A model generated the notes under the pieces. It made no database searches. It saw only the letters and a program-made list of their open reading frames with translations, and was not told where the DNA came from. From the NCBI RefSeq assembly GCF_024362365.1, contig NZ_CP101464.1, positions 2,170,001 to 2,234,000 on the forward strand: 64,000 nt of DNA, written 5' to 3'. A program made the position numbers and the translations under genes. Shown here piece after piece: positions 16,866 to 25,979 of the stretch (its first letter is position 1; every line of letters begins with the position of its first letter). The DNA comes from Janibacter sp. CX7. Lineage in GTDB: Bacteria; Actinomycetota; Actinomycetes; Actinomycetales; Dermatophilaceae.

Positions 16866-18617
16866 ATGGCTCGGGTGAGGCCGTCCTTCGACCACGTCCT
16901 GCTCACCCGCTTCAGCGCGGTGCTGCACCCCGAAGCGCCGCCGCCCGACGAGGACTGGCTCTTCTACCGGCTCGGCTTCTTCGTCGACGCCTGCCTGCCG
17001 TCAGTGCTCTCGCAGCGCGGCGCGCAGCCCTTCGAGTGGCTGGTGATCTTCGACGACCGGTGCTCCGCGGACTTCCGGACGCAGGTCGAGGAGCTCGCCG
17101 AGGGCGCCTTCACCCCGATCTGGACGCATGCCCCCTTCACCCGCGACGGCTTCGCCCAGCACGTCGCCGACCGGTGCCACTCCCCCTTCGTCATCACGAC
17201 CCGGATCGACAGCGACGACGCGATGGCGGTCGACCTCATGGCCTCGGTGCAGGCGCAGTTCGCCGAGCAGGAGCGGCTCTTCGTCAACTTCCCCCGCGGC
17301 ATCCAGATCGACCGCAGCGGTGCCGTGCACCGGGCGACGATCCTCTCGAGCCCCTTCCTCTCTCTCATCGAGGCCCGCGAGGAGGGCCGGCTGCCGGACA
17401 CGGTCTTCGTCGCCAAGCACGCCCGCGCCCGCGGCCACGGTCCGCTGCGCGAGGTGCGCGCGCCGGTCATGTGGGCGCAGGTGCTGCACGGCACCAACCT
17501 CGCCAACATCGTCAACGGCGTGCGGGTGCACCCGCGGGTCGTCGCCGAGCGCTTCGACCTCCACCTCGGCTACGACGCGACTCCGGGGCGAGCCCGGCTG
17601 CTGCGCGGACGGGCCACCCAGCTCGGCCGGCTCGCCCGGCTGTGGGCGGCCCACCCCGGCGAGCTGACGAAGTGGGTCGAGGCCACCGCGTGGACCGCCC
17701 GCGGCACCCACGAGCGCCCGCCGGAGGCCGGCGCGCCGACGCTCACCGACCGGGTGCAGGAGTGGGAGTCGCGCACCCGGGTGCGGGTGCGGGACCTGCG
17801 CTGGCGGGCGAAGGGGGCGGCCAACGACCGCCTGCCCGGGCGGGAGGGCGTCGTGGCCGGCGACATCGCAGACGTCCTCGCGAGGGACCGGGTCGTCGTC
17901 CTCGCGGAGTGGTCTCCCGGTGCCCGGGTGAGGCCGGACGCCCTGGCTGCGGCCACGGCCTGGGCCGAAGGGGGCTTCGGTGTCCTCGTCGTCGCGGCCC
18001 GCGACCCGTGGGTGCGGCTGGCCGCACCCGACCTGCCCGCGGGCGCCGCGCTCGTGCGGCGGCGCAACACCGCCTACGACTTCGGCTCGTGGGCGCACGC
18101 CCTGGCGACCTGGCCGGCGGTGGCGCGCAAGAACCTCGTCGTCCTGACCAACGACTCCCTCGTCGGCCCGCTCGGGCCGCTCGACGAGCTCATCCGTCGC
18201 ATCGACGCCGGTACGAGCGATGTCTGGGCGGCGACCGCCAACCACCACCCGGCGGAGCACCTGCAGAGCTATCTGCTCGCGGTCCGTGGTGGCGCGCTCG
18301 CCCGCGAGCCGCTCGCGGGGTTCTTCGCGCGGGTGCGCCCGCTGGAGTCCAAGCGTGCGGTCGTCGAGGCCTACGAGATCGGGCTCACCACCACCGTCGA
18401 TGCCGCCGACCTGACCCGCGAGAGCGGCTGGACCCATGACGAGCTCGGACTCCCGCTCGACGTCGACCTCTCCCTGCACGGCTGGCGAGCGCTCCTGGCG
18501 GCGGGCTTCCCCTTCGTCAAGCGGATGCTGCTCACGGCGCCGCAGTCCGCCGACCAGCGCTCGGAGGTCGCCGCCGTCGTGGCGTCGCTGCGCGATGGGG
18601 GCCCCTCGACGCCCTAG
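16866..18617 (+). CDS. Two-domain glycosyltransferase: rhamnosyltransferase-like plus RgpF-like
   Basis: A 583-residue soluble protein. Residues 1-270 resemble the putative rhamnosyltransferase family (HVLLTRFSAV start, WLVIFDDR, TTRIDSDDAM as the DXD-like metal site). Residues 340-560 resemble the rhamnan-synthesis F (RgpF) domain, with NTAYDFGSWAHAL, LVVLTNDSLVGPLGPL and DVWAATANHHPAEHLQSYLLA. It probably adds rhamnose or a similar sugar to a cell-wall polysaccharide. No sugar-nucleotide or export genes are adjacent. The fusion is unusual because the two domains are normally separate proteins. Confidence 0.75.
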   Translation: MARVRPSFDHVLLTRFSAVLHPEAPPPDEDWLFYRLGFFVDACLPSVLSQRGAQPFEWLVIFDDRCSADFRTQVEELAEGAFTPIWTHAPFTRDGFAQHVADRCHSPFVITTRIDSDDAMAVDLMASVQAQFAEQERLFVNFPRGIQIDRSGAVHRATILSSPFLSLIEAREEGRLPDTVFVAKHARARGHGPLREVRAPVMWAQVLHGTNLANIVNGVRVHPRVVAERFDLHLGYDATPGRARLLRGRATQLGRLARLWAAHPGELTKWVEATAWTARGTHERPPEAGAPTLTDRVQEWESRTRVRVRDLRWRAKGAANDRLPGREGVVAGDIADVLARDRVVVLAEWSPGARVRPDALAAATAWAEGGFGVLVVAARDPWVRLAAPDLPAGAALVRRRNTAYDFGSWAHALATWPAVARKNLVVLTNDSLVGPLGPLDELIRRIDAGTSDVWAATANHHPAEHLQSYLLAVRGGALAREPLAGFFARVRPLESKRAVVEAYEIGLTTTVDAADLTRESGWTHDELGLPLDVDLSLHGWRALLAAGFPFVKRMLLTAPQSADQRSEVAAVVASLRDGGPSTP

Positions 18618-18626
18618 GCTCCCGCC

Positions 18627-19481
18627 GTGGACCAGCACAGCCAGATCAGCCTGCCCGGTGGCGGGACGACGACCCTGCACGCCGCCGGGACCGACGCGAC
18701 GTCGGCGCCCTTCGTCCTCGTCATGCCGGCCATGGGGGTGCCGGCGGGCTACTACGGCCCCTTCGTCGACGAGCTCGCGCGGCACGGCGTGGCCGCCGGC
18801 GTCGCCGACTACACCGGGCAGGGCGATGCGACGCCGCACGTCGGCCGTGGACGGGACCTCGGCTACGACGACCTCGCCCACGGCTGGCTGCCGGCGGTCG
18901 TCGACCGGGTCCGCGAGCAGCACGACGGCCCCGTCGTGGCGCTCGGGCACTCCCTCGGCGGCCACCTCCTCGCCGCCCACCTCGCCGGCCCGACGCCCGC
19001 GGTCGACGCCGCCGTGCTCATCGGGTCGGGGACGCCCCACTGGCGCGCGCAGCAGGGACTCAAGACCCTCGCGCAGACCCAGCTCATCGCGGTCGTCTCA
19101 CGGCTGTGCGGCTACTGGCCCGGCGTGCGCCTCGGCTTCGGCGGGACGCAGGCGCGGACGCTGATGCGCGAGTGGGCGGCCTTCTCCCGCACCGGGCGTC
19201 TGGCTCCCGGGGGCCGAGACATCGCGGCGGGGCTCGCCGGGCGCTCGCTGCCCTTGCTCGCCGTCGACCTCGACAACGACACCCTCGCTCCGCCGGCCGC
19301 CGTCGACGAGCTGGTCGGGCTCTTCGCGAGTGCCGACGTCGAGCGCTTCACCTTCGCCAAGGCGGTGGGCGACCCGGGCAAGCCGGTGAACCACTACAGC
19401 TTCGCCCGCTCCCCCGAGATGATCGGTGAGCGGATCGCCGCCTGGGTCACCGGACGGGTCGGCGAGCGCGCACGACCCTGA
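18627..19481 (+). CDS. Alpha/beta hydrolase
   Basis: A 284-residue protein starting at the GTG at 18627, 9 bp after the glycosyltransferase stop, so it is probably cotranscribed. The nucleophile elbow is GHSLGGH, the acid is in AVDLDNDTLAPP and a histidine lies in KPVNHYSFAR near the C-terminus. The layout fits the serine aminopeptidase/alpha-beta hydrolase group. The substrate is unknown. Confidence 0.75.
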   Translation: MDQHSQISLPGGGTTTLHAAGTDATSAPFVLVMPAMGVPAGYYGPFVDELARHGVAAGVADYTGQGDATPHVGRGRDLGYDDLAHGWLPAVVDRVREQHDGPVVALGHSLGGHLLAAHLAGPTPAVDAAVLIGSGTPHWRAQQGLKTLAQTQLIAVVSRLCGYWPGVRLGFGGTQARTLMREWAAFSRTGRLAPGGRDIAAGLAGRSLPLLAVDLDNDTLAPPAAVDELVGLFASADVERFTFAKAVGDPGKPVNHYSFARSPEMIGERIAAWVTGRVGERARP

Positions 19482-19499
19482 GGACCGCAGACGGACCGG

Positions 19500-19931
19500 T
19501 CAGCGAGCCCGGCCTGCCGACCAGGGGTCGATCAGCTCGATGCCGGTACCGGTGAAGTCCTTGGTGTTGCGCGTGGCCAGGGAGGCTCCGTGGGCCCGGC
19601 ACGTCGCGGCGATGAGTGCGTCCACGGTGCTCACGGGCCGGCCGGACAGCTCTCGGCCGGACATGACATGGGCATAGGCCACGGCCGCCGGCCCGTCGAG
19701 AGGGAGGACCCGGTCGTCGCCGAGCCGCTGGAAGAACGCATCGAGCGCGCCCTCCAGCCGCTGCCGCCGAGCACCCGCGGGCATTCGCCCCAGCCCGTGC
19801 AGGAGCTCCCCGACGACGACGGCGGGCACGGCGAGGTCGGCGTCGGCGACCGAGGCCGCCCATCTCACGACCTCGGCCTCGGGCTGCAGTCTCATCAGCT
19901 CGGAGACGACGTTGGTGTCGACCGCGATCAT
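19500..19931 (-). CDS. vapC: VapC/FitB-type PIN-domain toxin
   Basis: A 143-residue PIN-domain ribonuclease. The acidic metal-binding residues are visible in VDTNVVSELMR (Asp5), VGELLHGLGRM, VSTVDALIAATCRAHG and LATRNTKDF. It cuts RNA, typically tRNA or rRNA loops, unless bound by its antitoxin. It overlaps the antitoxin gene by 4 bp (ATGA). Confidence 0.9.
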   Translation of the reverse strand: MIAVDTNVVSELMRLQPEAEVVRWAASVADADLAVPAVVVGELLHGLGRMPAGARRQRLEGALDAFFQRLGDDRVLPLDGPAAVAYAHVMSGRELSGRPVSTVDALIAATCRAHGASLATRNTKDFTGTGIELIDPWSAGRAR

Positions 19932-20197
19932 CCGAAGGCCGGGTCGGTGAAATCGACGCGAGGTGGGTCGGACTCACGTGGGGGCGGCTCCAGGTCGGAC
20001 TCCATCTCGACCACCACGTCGCCACGACCTGCCCAGTACAGATCCATCAGGGCATTGGGCCGCTGCTGCCGGTGGCCGGCCGCCGCCGTCAGGATCGAGC
20101 GGACCTCTGCCTCCATCGAGTGACCGTGCTCCGCCGCCATCAGGCGCAGTCGGTCACGGACGTCGTCATCGAGGTTGCGAACGGTGATCGCTGCCAT
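19928..20197 (-). CDS. vapB: VapB/FitA-type ribbon-helix-helix antitoxin
   Basis: An 89-residue protein. The ATG at 20197 is preferred over that at 20206 because the GGGAG ribosome-binding segment is 9 nt away instead of abutting. The N-terminal AAITVRNLDDDVRDRLRLMA is a ribbon-helix-helix DNA-binding arm, followed by the EAEVRSIL helix typical of FitA-like antitoxins. The tail, rich in proline and acidic residues, should wrap the toxin. The pair probably represses its own promoter. Confidence 0.88.
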   Translation of the reverse strand: MAAITVRNLDDDVRDRLRLMAAEHGHSMEAEVRSILTAAAGHRQQRPNALMDLYWAGRGDVVVEMESDLEPPPRESDPPRVDFTDPAFG

Positions 20198-20221
20198 CGC
20201 TATCATCTCCCGCTCTCGATG

Positions 20222-21259
20222 CTAGCACTCCGGTCGGACGAGCTCCTGGGTGACCCGCTGCGCCTCCGGGCCGACCTCGACCCGAGTGGGAACGCCGAGG
20301 ACGAGCGGCATCTGCGGCTGCTGGTGCCCCACGTCGGCGTCGAGCACGACCGGCACGCCGAGACCGTCGAGGGCGTCGCGTACCGCCTCGTGCTGCGTCA
20401 GGGTCGGTGCGTCGGGCGCAGGCGTGCGGCCGATGACGACGCCGGCGCACCGGTCGAACCACCCCGCCAGCCGCAGTCCGTGCAGGCAGCGGGCGATCTC
20501 GAAGGCATTGCCCTCCGCGGCCTCGAGCAGGACGACGGGCGGCTGCTCCTGCACCTGCGCCCAGGACCACACGTCACCGAAGGCGGTGCCCGCCAGCGGC
20601 GAGAGCACCTCGATGCAGCCACCGACGAGCGGTCCCGCAAAGCTGGCCGCCTCCCCCTCGAGCAGCGACCACCGGGTCGGCTCGGTGAGCGTCATCTCGT
20701 CGACGCCGGGGTCACCCTCGTAGTCGTCCCAACCCGCGGCGCGGCGGTGCGTGGCGGCGGTCTGGGTGAGCTCGCCGCCCTCGGCGGTCGCCACGTCGAG
20801 CCAGTGCAGGTGGCCGGGGGCGGGCGCGTAGGGCGTGTCCATGAGGTTGCTGCCGTGGAGGGTCGCCCACCCGGCGCGCAGGGTGAGCGGCAGCATCGTC
20901 GTCGCCGTGTCGGAGAAGCCGACGTACCAGGTCGGGTCGCACTCGGCGAGCAGGTCGAGGTCGAGCCACGGCAGCACGTCGATGCCGGTCTCACCACCCC
21001 ATGGCGGGATGACCGCGTGGACGTCGGGGTCGACGAGCAGGGCCATGAGCTCGTCGGCGCGGGCCTCGCGCGAGGCGCTCACGTGGGTGTCGGTCGTGTC
21101 GCGCAGGCAGACCCCCTCGACGACCTCGAGGCCGCGCCGCCGCAGACCGGCGATCGCCAGGTCGAGGCGGGGCTGCAGGGTCGGCGGGACCCCGGAGCTG
21201 GGTGCGGTGACCGCGATCGTGTCACCGGGGCGAAGGGGGGCGGGCAGGCGCGCGTCCAT
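20222..21259 (-). CDS. LD-carboxypeptidase-like S66 family peptidase
   Basis: About 345 residues from the ATG at 21259 (MDARLPAPLRPGDTIAVTAPSS). The nucleophile serine lies in WYVGFSDTATTM, and later glutamate and histidine residues complete the S66 triad (LLEAAEGNAFEIA, VVLDADVGHQQPQMPL). The group includes murein LD-carboxypeptidase LdcA and MccF-type immunity peptidases. The lack of a signal peptide and the WGGETGIDVLPWLD segment suit the cytoplasmic MccF-like branch. The role is unproven. Confidence 0.82.
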   Translation of the reverse strand: MDARLPAPLRPGDTIAVTAPSSGVPPTLQPRLDLAIAGLRRRGLEVVEGVCLRDTTDTHVSASREARADELMALLVDPDVHAVIPPWGGETGIDVLPWLDLDLLAECDPTWYVGFSDTATTMLPLTLRAGWATLHGSNLMDTPYAPAPGHLHWLDVATAEGGELTQTAATHRRAAGWDDYEGDPGVDEMTLTEPTRWSLLEGEAASFAGPLVGGCIEVLSPLAGTAFGDVWSWAQVQEQPPVVLLEAAEGNAFEIARCLHGLRLAGWFDRCAGVVIGRTPAPDAPTLTQHEAVRDALDGLGVPVVLDADVGHQQPQMPLVLGVPTRVEVGPEAQRVTQELVRPEC

Positions 21260-21309
21260 GCCCCCAGTCCACCAGTGACCGGCCACCGCGTCGAGTTAGA
21301 TTGCGGCAC

Positions 21310-21942
21310 ATGACGCGACGAGCCATCTGCTTCGACGTCGACGGCACGCTCGTCGACTCCCTGCCGGACATCATCGGGAGCATCACGGCCGCGATGGTCG
21401 AGCACGGGCTGCCCGACCCGGGCGACCCGCCGGTCCGCGCGCTCGTCGGCCTCCCCCTCGAGGACATGTTCACCGCCCTCGCTCCCGAGGGGGACGTCGC
21501 CGCCCTCGCGGCGTCGTACCGCCGGATCTACCCGGCCCGCTTCACCCAGCGATCCGCTCCCTTCGTCGACACCATCGAGGTGCTCGAGGCCCTGCGGGCC
21601 AAGGGCTATCTGCTCGCGGTGACGACGACGAAGCGCAGCGAGATGGCACGCGACCTCGTCGCCGCGCTCGGGCTCGCCGACCACCTCGACCACGTCCAGG
21701 GCACCGACGGCTTCCCCGCCAAGCCGGCGCCGGACGTCATCGAGCGGGCACTGTCCGCTCTGGACGCGGAGGGCACGTGGATGGTGGGCGACACGACGCA
21801 CGACGTGCACGCGGGTGCGGCCGCGGGGCTTCAGACCTATGCCGTGTGCCGCCCGGAGGCCACCCATGACCGGGCCACGCTCGCCAGCGCGCACCCCGAC
21901 CGACTCGAGGAGTCGCTGCTGCCGCTGCTCGACCTCGTCTGA
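21310..21942 (+). CDS. HAD-superfamily hydrolase (phosphoglycolate phosphatase-like)
   Basis: A 210-residue HAD hydrolase with motif I DVDGTLVDS (nucleophile Asp), motif II VTTTKRSEM, motif III lysine in FPAKPAPDV and motif IV VGDTTHDV. The alpha-helical cap between motifs I and II is typical of subfamily IA. Substrates may be phosphoglycolate or pyrophosphate; this cannot be decided here. The ATG at 21310 is chosen over a TTG at 21301. Confidence 0.85.
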   Translation: MTRRAICFDVDGTLVDSLPDIIGSITAAMVEHGLPDPGDPPVRALVGLPLEDMFTALAPEGDVAALAASYRRIYPARFTQRSAPFVDTIEVLEALRAKGYLLAVTTTKRSEMARDLVAALGLADHLDHVQGTDGFPAKPAPDVIERALSALDAEGTWMVGDTTHDVHAGAAAGLQTYAVCRPEATHDRATLASAHPDRLEESLLPLLDLV

Positions 21943-21952
21943 GCCCGGGAGC

Positions 21953-22032
21953 GCGTGCACAACAGGTCGTCCTCGTGCACGAAAGGGCCGATGAACGCCG
22001 CGACATGCATCAGGACGACCTGTTGTGCACGC
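21953..22032. repeat. 21-bp perfect inverted repeat with 38-nt spacer
   Basis: Arms 21953-21973 and 22012-22032 are exact complements (GCGTGCACAACAGGTCGTCCT). The right arm ends against the stop codon of the metallo-beta-lactamase gene, and the element lies between two convergent genes. It could be a bidirectional terminator, but the long spacer is unlike the other terminators of the window. Confidence 0.75.
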
Positions 22033-22800
22033 TCAGATGTCGTAGGTGGCGTCCGGCCGGGCCAGCTCGACCTCACCCGGCCACACGGCGGCGGCCTCGG
22101 CGCGGCAGACCTCGGGGTCGTTCCACGCGGGGATGTGGGTGAGCATGAGGCGCTCCACTCCCCCGGCGGCGACCGCGGCCTCGGCGGCCCGGCGCCCGGT
22201 GAGGTGGATGCCGCGGGCCTCGTCGCGCCCCTCGACGAAGGCGGAGTCGACGAGCACGAGATCGGCATCGGCGAAGAGCGGGGTCAGCGCGTCGCAGGAG
22301 TCGGTGTCGCCGCTGTAGGCGAGCACCCGACCGTCGGCCTCGACGCGGAAGCCGTAGGCCTCGACGGGGTGGTTGACGAGGAAGGGCCGCACGACGAAGG
22401 GCCCGATGTGCGTCGGCACGCTCGTGGAGACGCGGCGGAAGTCGAGGACCCCGGTCATCCCGGCCTCGTCGATGCCCTCGTAGGCCGCGGCGAGTCGCTC
22501 GGCCGCGCCCGCGGGGCCGTAGACCGGCAGGCGCTCGGTGAGCGCGCCCTCGGGTCGGTAGGTGCGGGTGACGTACATGCCGGTGAGGTCGATGCAGTGG
22601 TCCGGGTGCAGGTGGCTGAGCACGACGGCATCGAGGTCGGCGAGGTCGATGTGCCGTTGCAGGGCGCCGAGCGCGCCGTTGCCCAGGTCGAGCACGATGC
22701 GCCAGGTGCGCCCCTCGTGCTCGGCCGTCACGAGATAGCAGGAAGCGGGCGACTCGGGTCCCGCGAAGGACCCGGAGCACCCGACGACGGTGAGCCTCAC
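22033..22800 (-). CDS. Metallo-beta-lactamase-fold hydrolase (cAMP phosphodiesterase-like, Rv1339 type)
   Basis: A 255-residue MBL-fold enzyme starting at the GTG at 22800, which overlaps the murI stop (GTGA). The metal motif is SHLHPDH and later ligands lie in [10 protein letters not shown] and LTHIPAW. The gene order clpS, DUF2017, murI, MBL is the mycobacterial Rv1331-Rv1339 arrangement. Rv1339 is described there as an atypical cyclic-nucleotide phosphodiesterase. Transfer of that activity rests on context and fold only. Confidence 0.78.
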   Translation of the reverse strand: MRLTVVGCSGSFAGPESPASCYLVTAEHEGRTWRIVLDLGNGALGALQRHIDLADLDAVVLSHLHPDHCIDLTGMYVTRTYRPEGALTERLPVYGPAGAAERLAAAYEGIDEAGMTGVLDFRRVSTSVPTHIGPFVVRPFLVNHPVEAYGFRVEADGRVLAYSGDTDSCDALTPLFADADLVLVDSAFVEGRDEARGIHLTGRRAAEAAVAAGGVERLMLTHIPAWNDPEVCRAEAAAVWPGEVELARPDATYDI

Positions 22801-23618
22801 GACTCTTCCCCCATGTTGCCGAAGACGTCCGCCACCTCGGGTCCGAGGAAGCGACGGGCCAGCGACCGGAAGCGCTCCGGGTCCCCCGTCGTGGTGAACC
22901 CGTGCCCCGGAGCCGGCAGCGACTCGGGACGCAGCAGGTCGTGGTCCGCAAGAACACGGTAGACGTCCTTGGCCGTCTCCTCGGCAGATGAGACGAGGGT
23001 GACACCCTCGCCCATGACGTAGGACAGGGCGCCGGTGAGCAGCGGGTAGTGGGTGCAGCCGAGGACGAGCGTGTCCACCTCGGCCCGACGAAGGGGGTCG
23101 AGGTAGCCGTGAGCGACGTCGAGCACCTCCGGCCCGGACGTCGTGCCGGCCTCGACGAGCTCGACGAAGCGCGGGCAGGGCTGGGAGAAGACCTGCGTGT
23201 GCGGCGCCGCGGCGAAGGCGTCGAGGTAGGCGCGCGAGCGGTGGGTGCCCTCGGTCGAGATGACCCCGACGCGGTGGTTGCGGGTGGCCAGGACCGCGCG
23301 CCTCACGGCCGGGCGGATGACCTCGATGACGGGCACGTCGTAGCGCTCGCGCGCGTCGTGCAGGACGGCTGCGCTCGCGGTGTTGCACGCGATGACGAGC
23401 AGCTTGACCCCGTGGTCGACGAGTCGGTCGAGGCACTCGAGGGCGAACTCGCGGGTCTGCGCGATCGGCCTGGGGCCGTAAGGCGCTCGCGCCGTGTCAC
23501 CGAGGTAGGCGACCGACTCGTGGGGCAGCTGGTCGATGACGGCGCGGGCGACGGTCAGCCCCCCGAAGCCGGAGTCGAAGATGCCGATCGGCTGGGCAGC
23601 GGTCGACGGGTCGCTCAC
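22797..23618 (-). CDS. murI: Glutamate racemase
   Basis: A 273-residue enzyme from the GTG at 23618. It makes D-glutamate for peptidoglycan. The two catalytic cysteines sit in VIACNTASA and [10 protein letters not shown], and the start contains [16 protein letters not shown]. It overlaps the genes on both sides by 4 bp, so translation along the operon is coupled. Confidence 0.95.
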   Translation of the reverse strand: MSDPSTAAQPIGIFDSGFGGLTVARAVIDQLPHESVAYLGDTARAPYGPRPIAQTREFALECLDRLVDHGVKLLVIACNTASAAVLHDARERYDVPVIEVIRPAVRRAVLATRNHRVGVISTEGTHRSRAYLDAFAAAPHTQVFSQPCPRFVELVEAGTTSGPEVLDVAHGYLDPLRRAEVDTLVLGCTHYPLLTGALSYVMGEGVTLVSSAEETAKDVYRVLADHDLLRPESLPAPGHGFTTTGDPERFRSLARRFLGPEVADVFGNMGEES

Positions 23619-24310
23619 TCGCCCTCGTCCTCTGCGTCGTCCTCTGCGTCGTCCTCGTCGTCGGGCAGCAGGAGGTCGACGTCCTCGCCGGTGAGCGCGC
23701 GGGTGAGCGACTCCTGCAGCCAGGTGAGGAAGTCGTAGACGCTCAGCGCGAAGATCGCCGGGTCGTCGGAGGGCAGCGACTCGACGAGCTCCTCGAGCCG
23801 GGTCGCGTCCTCGTCGGTGCGCAGCCCGAGCCGCTCGCCCATGACGAGCCGCACGTCGGTCAGGGCGACGAGCACGAGGGGCGCCTCGCGGCGGGGCACG
23901 ACCCACCGCTCGTCCTCGGCCTCCTCGAGCAGCCGCACCGTCGCCGCCAGACCGGCGTGCTTGCGCTGCCGCAGGCCCTGCTCGGTGAAGCGGCGGAACT
24001 CCGCCGCCTCCTGCTCGTCCTCGCGGTTGCCCGTCGGGAAGAGCCGGTCGAGCGCCGGGTCACGGTCCTCGTCGAGGCCGAAGGCCCGGTCGGGGACCCC
24101 GACGCCCGCAGCACCCTCCTCGGTGTCCGTGGCGAGGTCACCCAGCCCCGCGACGATCGCCTCGAAGGGGTCGGCGTGCTCCCCCTTCGTCACGGAGGCG
24201 GGGGCGACGAGGTCCATGACCTGCAGGCACAGGCCGGCAACGACCGCCCGCTCGCTGTCGTCCATGATCGCGACGAGCTCGTCCCCGTCCGCGGCAAAGG
24301 CGGTGGCCAT
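23615..24310 (-). CDS. DUF2017 protein
   Basis: A 231-residue acidic protein from the ATG at 24310, overlapping the clpS stop by 4 bp. It starts with [23 protein letters not shown], contains the [16 protein letters not shown] segment and ends in a run of Asp/Glu after residue 215. This actinobacterial family always neighbours clpS and may belong to the same proteolysis pathway, but no function is established. Confidence 0.85.
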   Translation of the reverse strand: MATAFAADGDELVAIMDDSERAVVAGLCLQVMDLVAPASVTKGEHADPFEAIVAGLGDLATDTEEGAAGVGVPDRAFGLDEDRDPALDRLFPTGNREDEQEAAEFRRFTEQGLRQRKHAGLAATVRLLEEAEDERWVVPRREAPLVLVALTDVRLVMGERLGLRTDEDATRLEELVESLPSDDPAIFALSVYDFLTWLQESLTRALTGEDVDLLLPDDEDDAEDDAEDEGE

Positions 24311-24600
24311 CAGGCGTCCTTCTGGAAGGTCGCCCACAGGCCGTAGCCCTGGAGCGCCTCGGTGTCGGCTTCCATCTGCTCCTTGGGGCCGTGCGCGACG
24401 ACGGCGCGGCCCTTGAGGTGCACGTCCATCATGAGCTTCTCGGCCTGCTGCTTCGGATAGCCGAAGTGCGTCTGGAAGACCCAGGTCACGTACGACATGA
24501 GGTTGACGGGGTCGTTCCACACCAACGTGATCCACGGGGTGTCGACGGCCTCGACGACGTCGGGCTCGCTCGTCTGCTGCTCGGCGGGGGCGATGGACAC
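24310..24600 (-). CDS. clpS: ATP-dependent Clp protease adaptor ClpS
   Basis: A 96-residue adaptor from the GTG at 24600. The N-degron binding core is visible in WNDPVNLMSYVTWVF and EKLMMDVHLKGRAVV, with GPKEQMEAD contacting the ClpA/ClpC N-domain. It delivers proteins with N-terminal bulky residues to the Clp protease. It heads the operon and is divergent from pncB with only 24 bp between the starts. Confidence 0.93.
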   Translation of the reverse strand: MSIAPAEQQTSEPDVVEAVDTPWITLVWNDPVNLMSYVTWVFQTHFGYPKQQAEKLMMDVHLKGRAVVAHGPKEQMEADTEALQGYGLWATFQKDA

Positions 24601-24624
24601 GCCCTCCACCCTAGAGTGGCCGGC

Positions 24625-25938
24625 GTGACGATCCGACCCAGCACCGCCCTGCTCACCGATCACTACGAGCTGACGATGCTCCAGGCCGCCCTGCGCAGCG
24701 GGGCCGCGTCACGGCGCTGCGTCTTCGAGACCTTCGCCCGGCGGCTGCCGAGCGGGCGTCGCTACGGGGTCCTCGCCGGCACGGGTCGCGTGCTCGACGC
24801 CATCGAGGACTTCCGCTTCGGGCCGGAGGAGCTGCGGGACCTGCGCGAGCGCCAGGTCGTCGACGAGGACACCCTCGGCTTCCTCGCCGACTACCGCTTC
24901 GACGGCGACGTCTGGGGCTATGCGGAGGGCGAGACCTACTTCCCCTACTCCCCCGTGCTCGTCGTCGAGTCCGACTTCGCCCACGGCGTGATCCTCGAGA
25001 CGGTGATCCTGTCGATCCTCAACCACGACTCCGCCGTGGCCTCGGCCGCGTCGCGGATGACCGGTGCCGCCGGGTCGCGGCCGGTCATCGAGATGGGCAG
25101 CCGCCGCACGCACGACGAGGCGGCGGTCGCGGCGGCGCGCGCGGCCTACATCGCCGGATTTTCCTCCACCTCCAACCTCGAGGCAGGGCGGCGGCACGGC
25201 GTGCCCACGGGTGGCACCGCGGCGCACGCCTTCACCCTGCTGCACGAGAGCGAGCGGGAGGCCTTCGAGGCGCAGGTGGCGTCGCTGGGTGCCGGCACCA
25301 CCCTGCTCGTGGACACCTACGACGTGACCGAAGGGGTGAGGACGGCCGTCGAGGTCGCCGGCACCTCCCTCGGCGGCGTGCGTCTCGACTCGGGTGACCT
25401 CGTGGTCCAGGCGAGCGAGGTCCGTGAGCAGCTCGACGCGCTGGGCGCGACCGAGACCAAGATCGTCGTCACCTCCGACCTCGACGAGTACGCCATCGCG
25501 GCGCTGGCGGCCGCCCCCGTCGACACCTATGGCGTCGGCACGCGCGTGGTCACCGGGTCGGGCCACCCGACGGCGTCGATGGTCTACAAGCTCGTCGCCC
25601 GCGAGGACGACGAAGGGCGGATGATCGGCGTCGCCAAGAAGAGCAAGGACAAGCAGTCGGTCGGTGGGCGCAAGTACGCGCTGCGTCGGCGCAACCCGCT
25701 CGGCGTCGTCGAGGCCGAGGTCCTCGGCATCGGCGAGCAGCCGGTCGGTGACGCCGACGACCGCGACCTGCTCGTGCGGCTCGTCAAGGGCGGCGAGGTC
25801 GTCGGGCGCGAGCACGCGAGCCTCGAGGGCGCGCGTGCCCGGCACGAGGCATCCGTGGCCGAGCTGCCGCGCTCGGCGCACCAGCTGAGCCAGGGTCAGC
25901 CCGCGGTGGAGACGGTCTTCCTCACCGACACCCCCTAG
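24625..25938 (+). CDS. pncB: Nicotinate phosphoribosyltransferase
   Basis: About 437 residues from the GTG at 24625; GTG 24616 is an alternative. The start STALLTDHYELTMLQAAL is the family signature, and GGVRLDSGDL and FSSTSNLEAGRRHG mark the phosphoribosyl site. It converts nicotinate and PRPP to nicotinate mononucleotide in NAD salvage. Its pathway partner, nicotinamidase pncA, lies 11.4 kb downstream beyond the nitrate cluster. Confidence 0.94.
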   Translation: MTIRPSTALLTDHYELTMLQAALRSGAASRRCVFETFARRLPSGRRYGVLAGTGRVLDAIEDFRFGPEELRDLRERQVVDEDTLGFLADYRFDGDVWGYAEGETYFPYSPVLVVESDFAHGVILETVILSILNHDSAVASAASRMTGAAGSRPVIEMGSRRTHDEAAVAAARAAYIAGFSSTSNLEAGRRHGVPTGGTAAHAFTLLHESEREAFEAQVASLGAGTTLLVDTYDVTEGVRTAVEVAGTSLGGVRLDSGDLVVQASEVREQLDALGATETKIVVTSDLDEYAIAALAAAPVDTYGVGTRVVTGSGHPTASMVYKLVAREDDEGRMIGVAKKSKDKQSVGGRKYALRRRNPLGVVEAEVLGIGEQPVGDADDRDLLVRLVKGGEVVGREHASLEGARARHEASVAELPRSAHQLSQGQPAVETVFLTDTP

Positions 25939-25979
25939 GACGTCCCTCACAGCACCCCGCCCCCGGATGTGCGGGCAGG

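Noticed and set aside
16841..22032. Insert as an integrative element or prophage
   Set aside because: No integrase, transposase or tRNA attachment site is visible at its borders.
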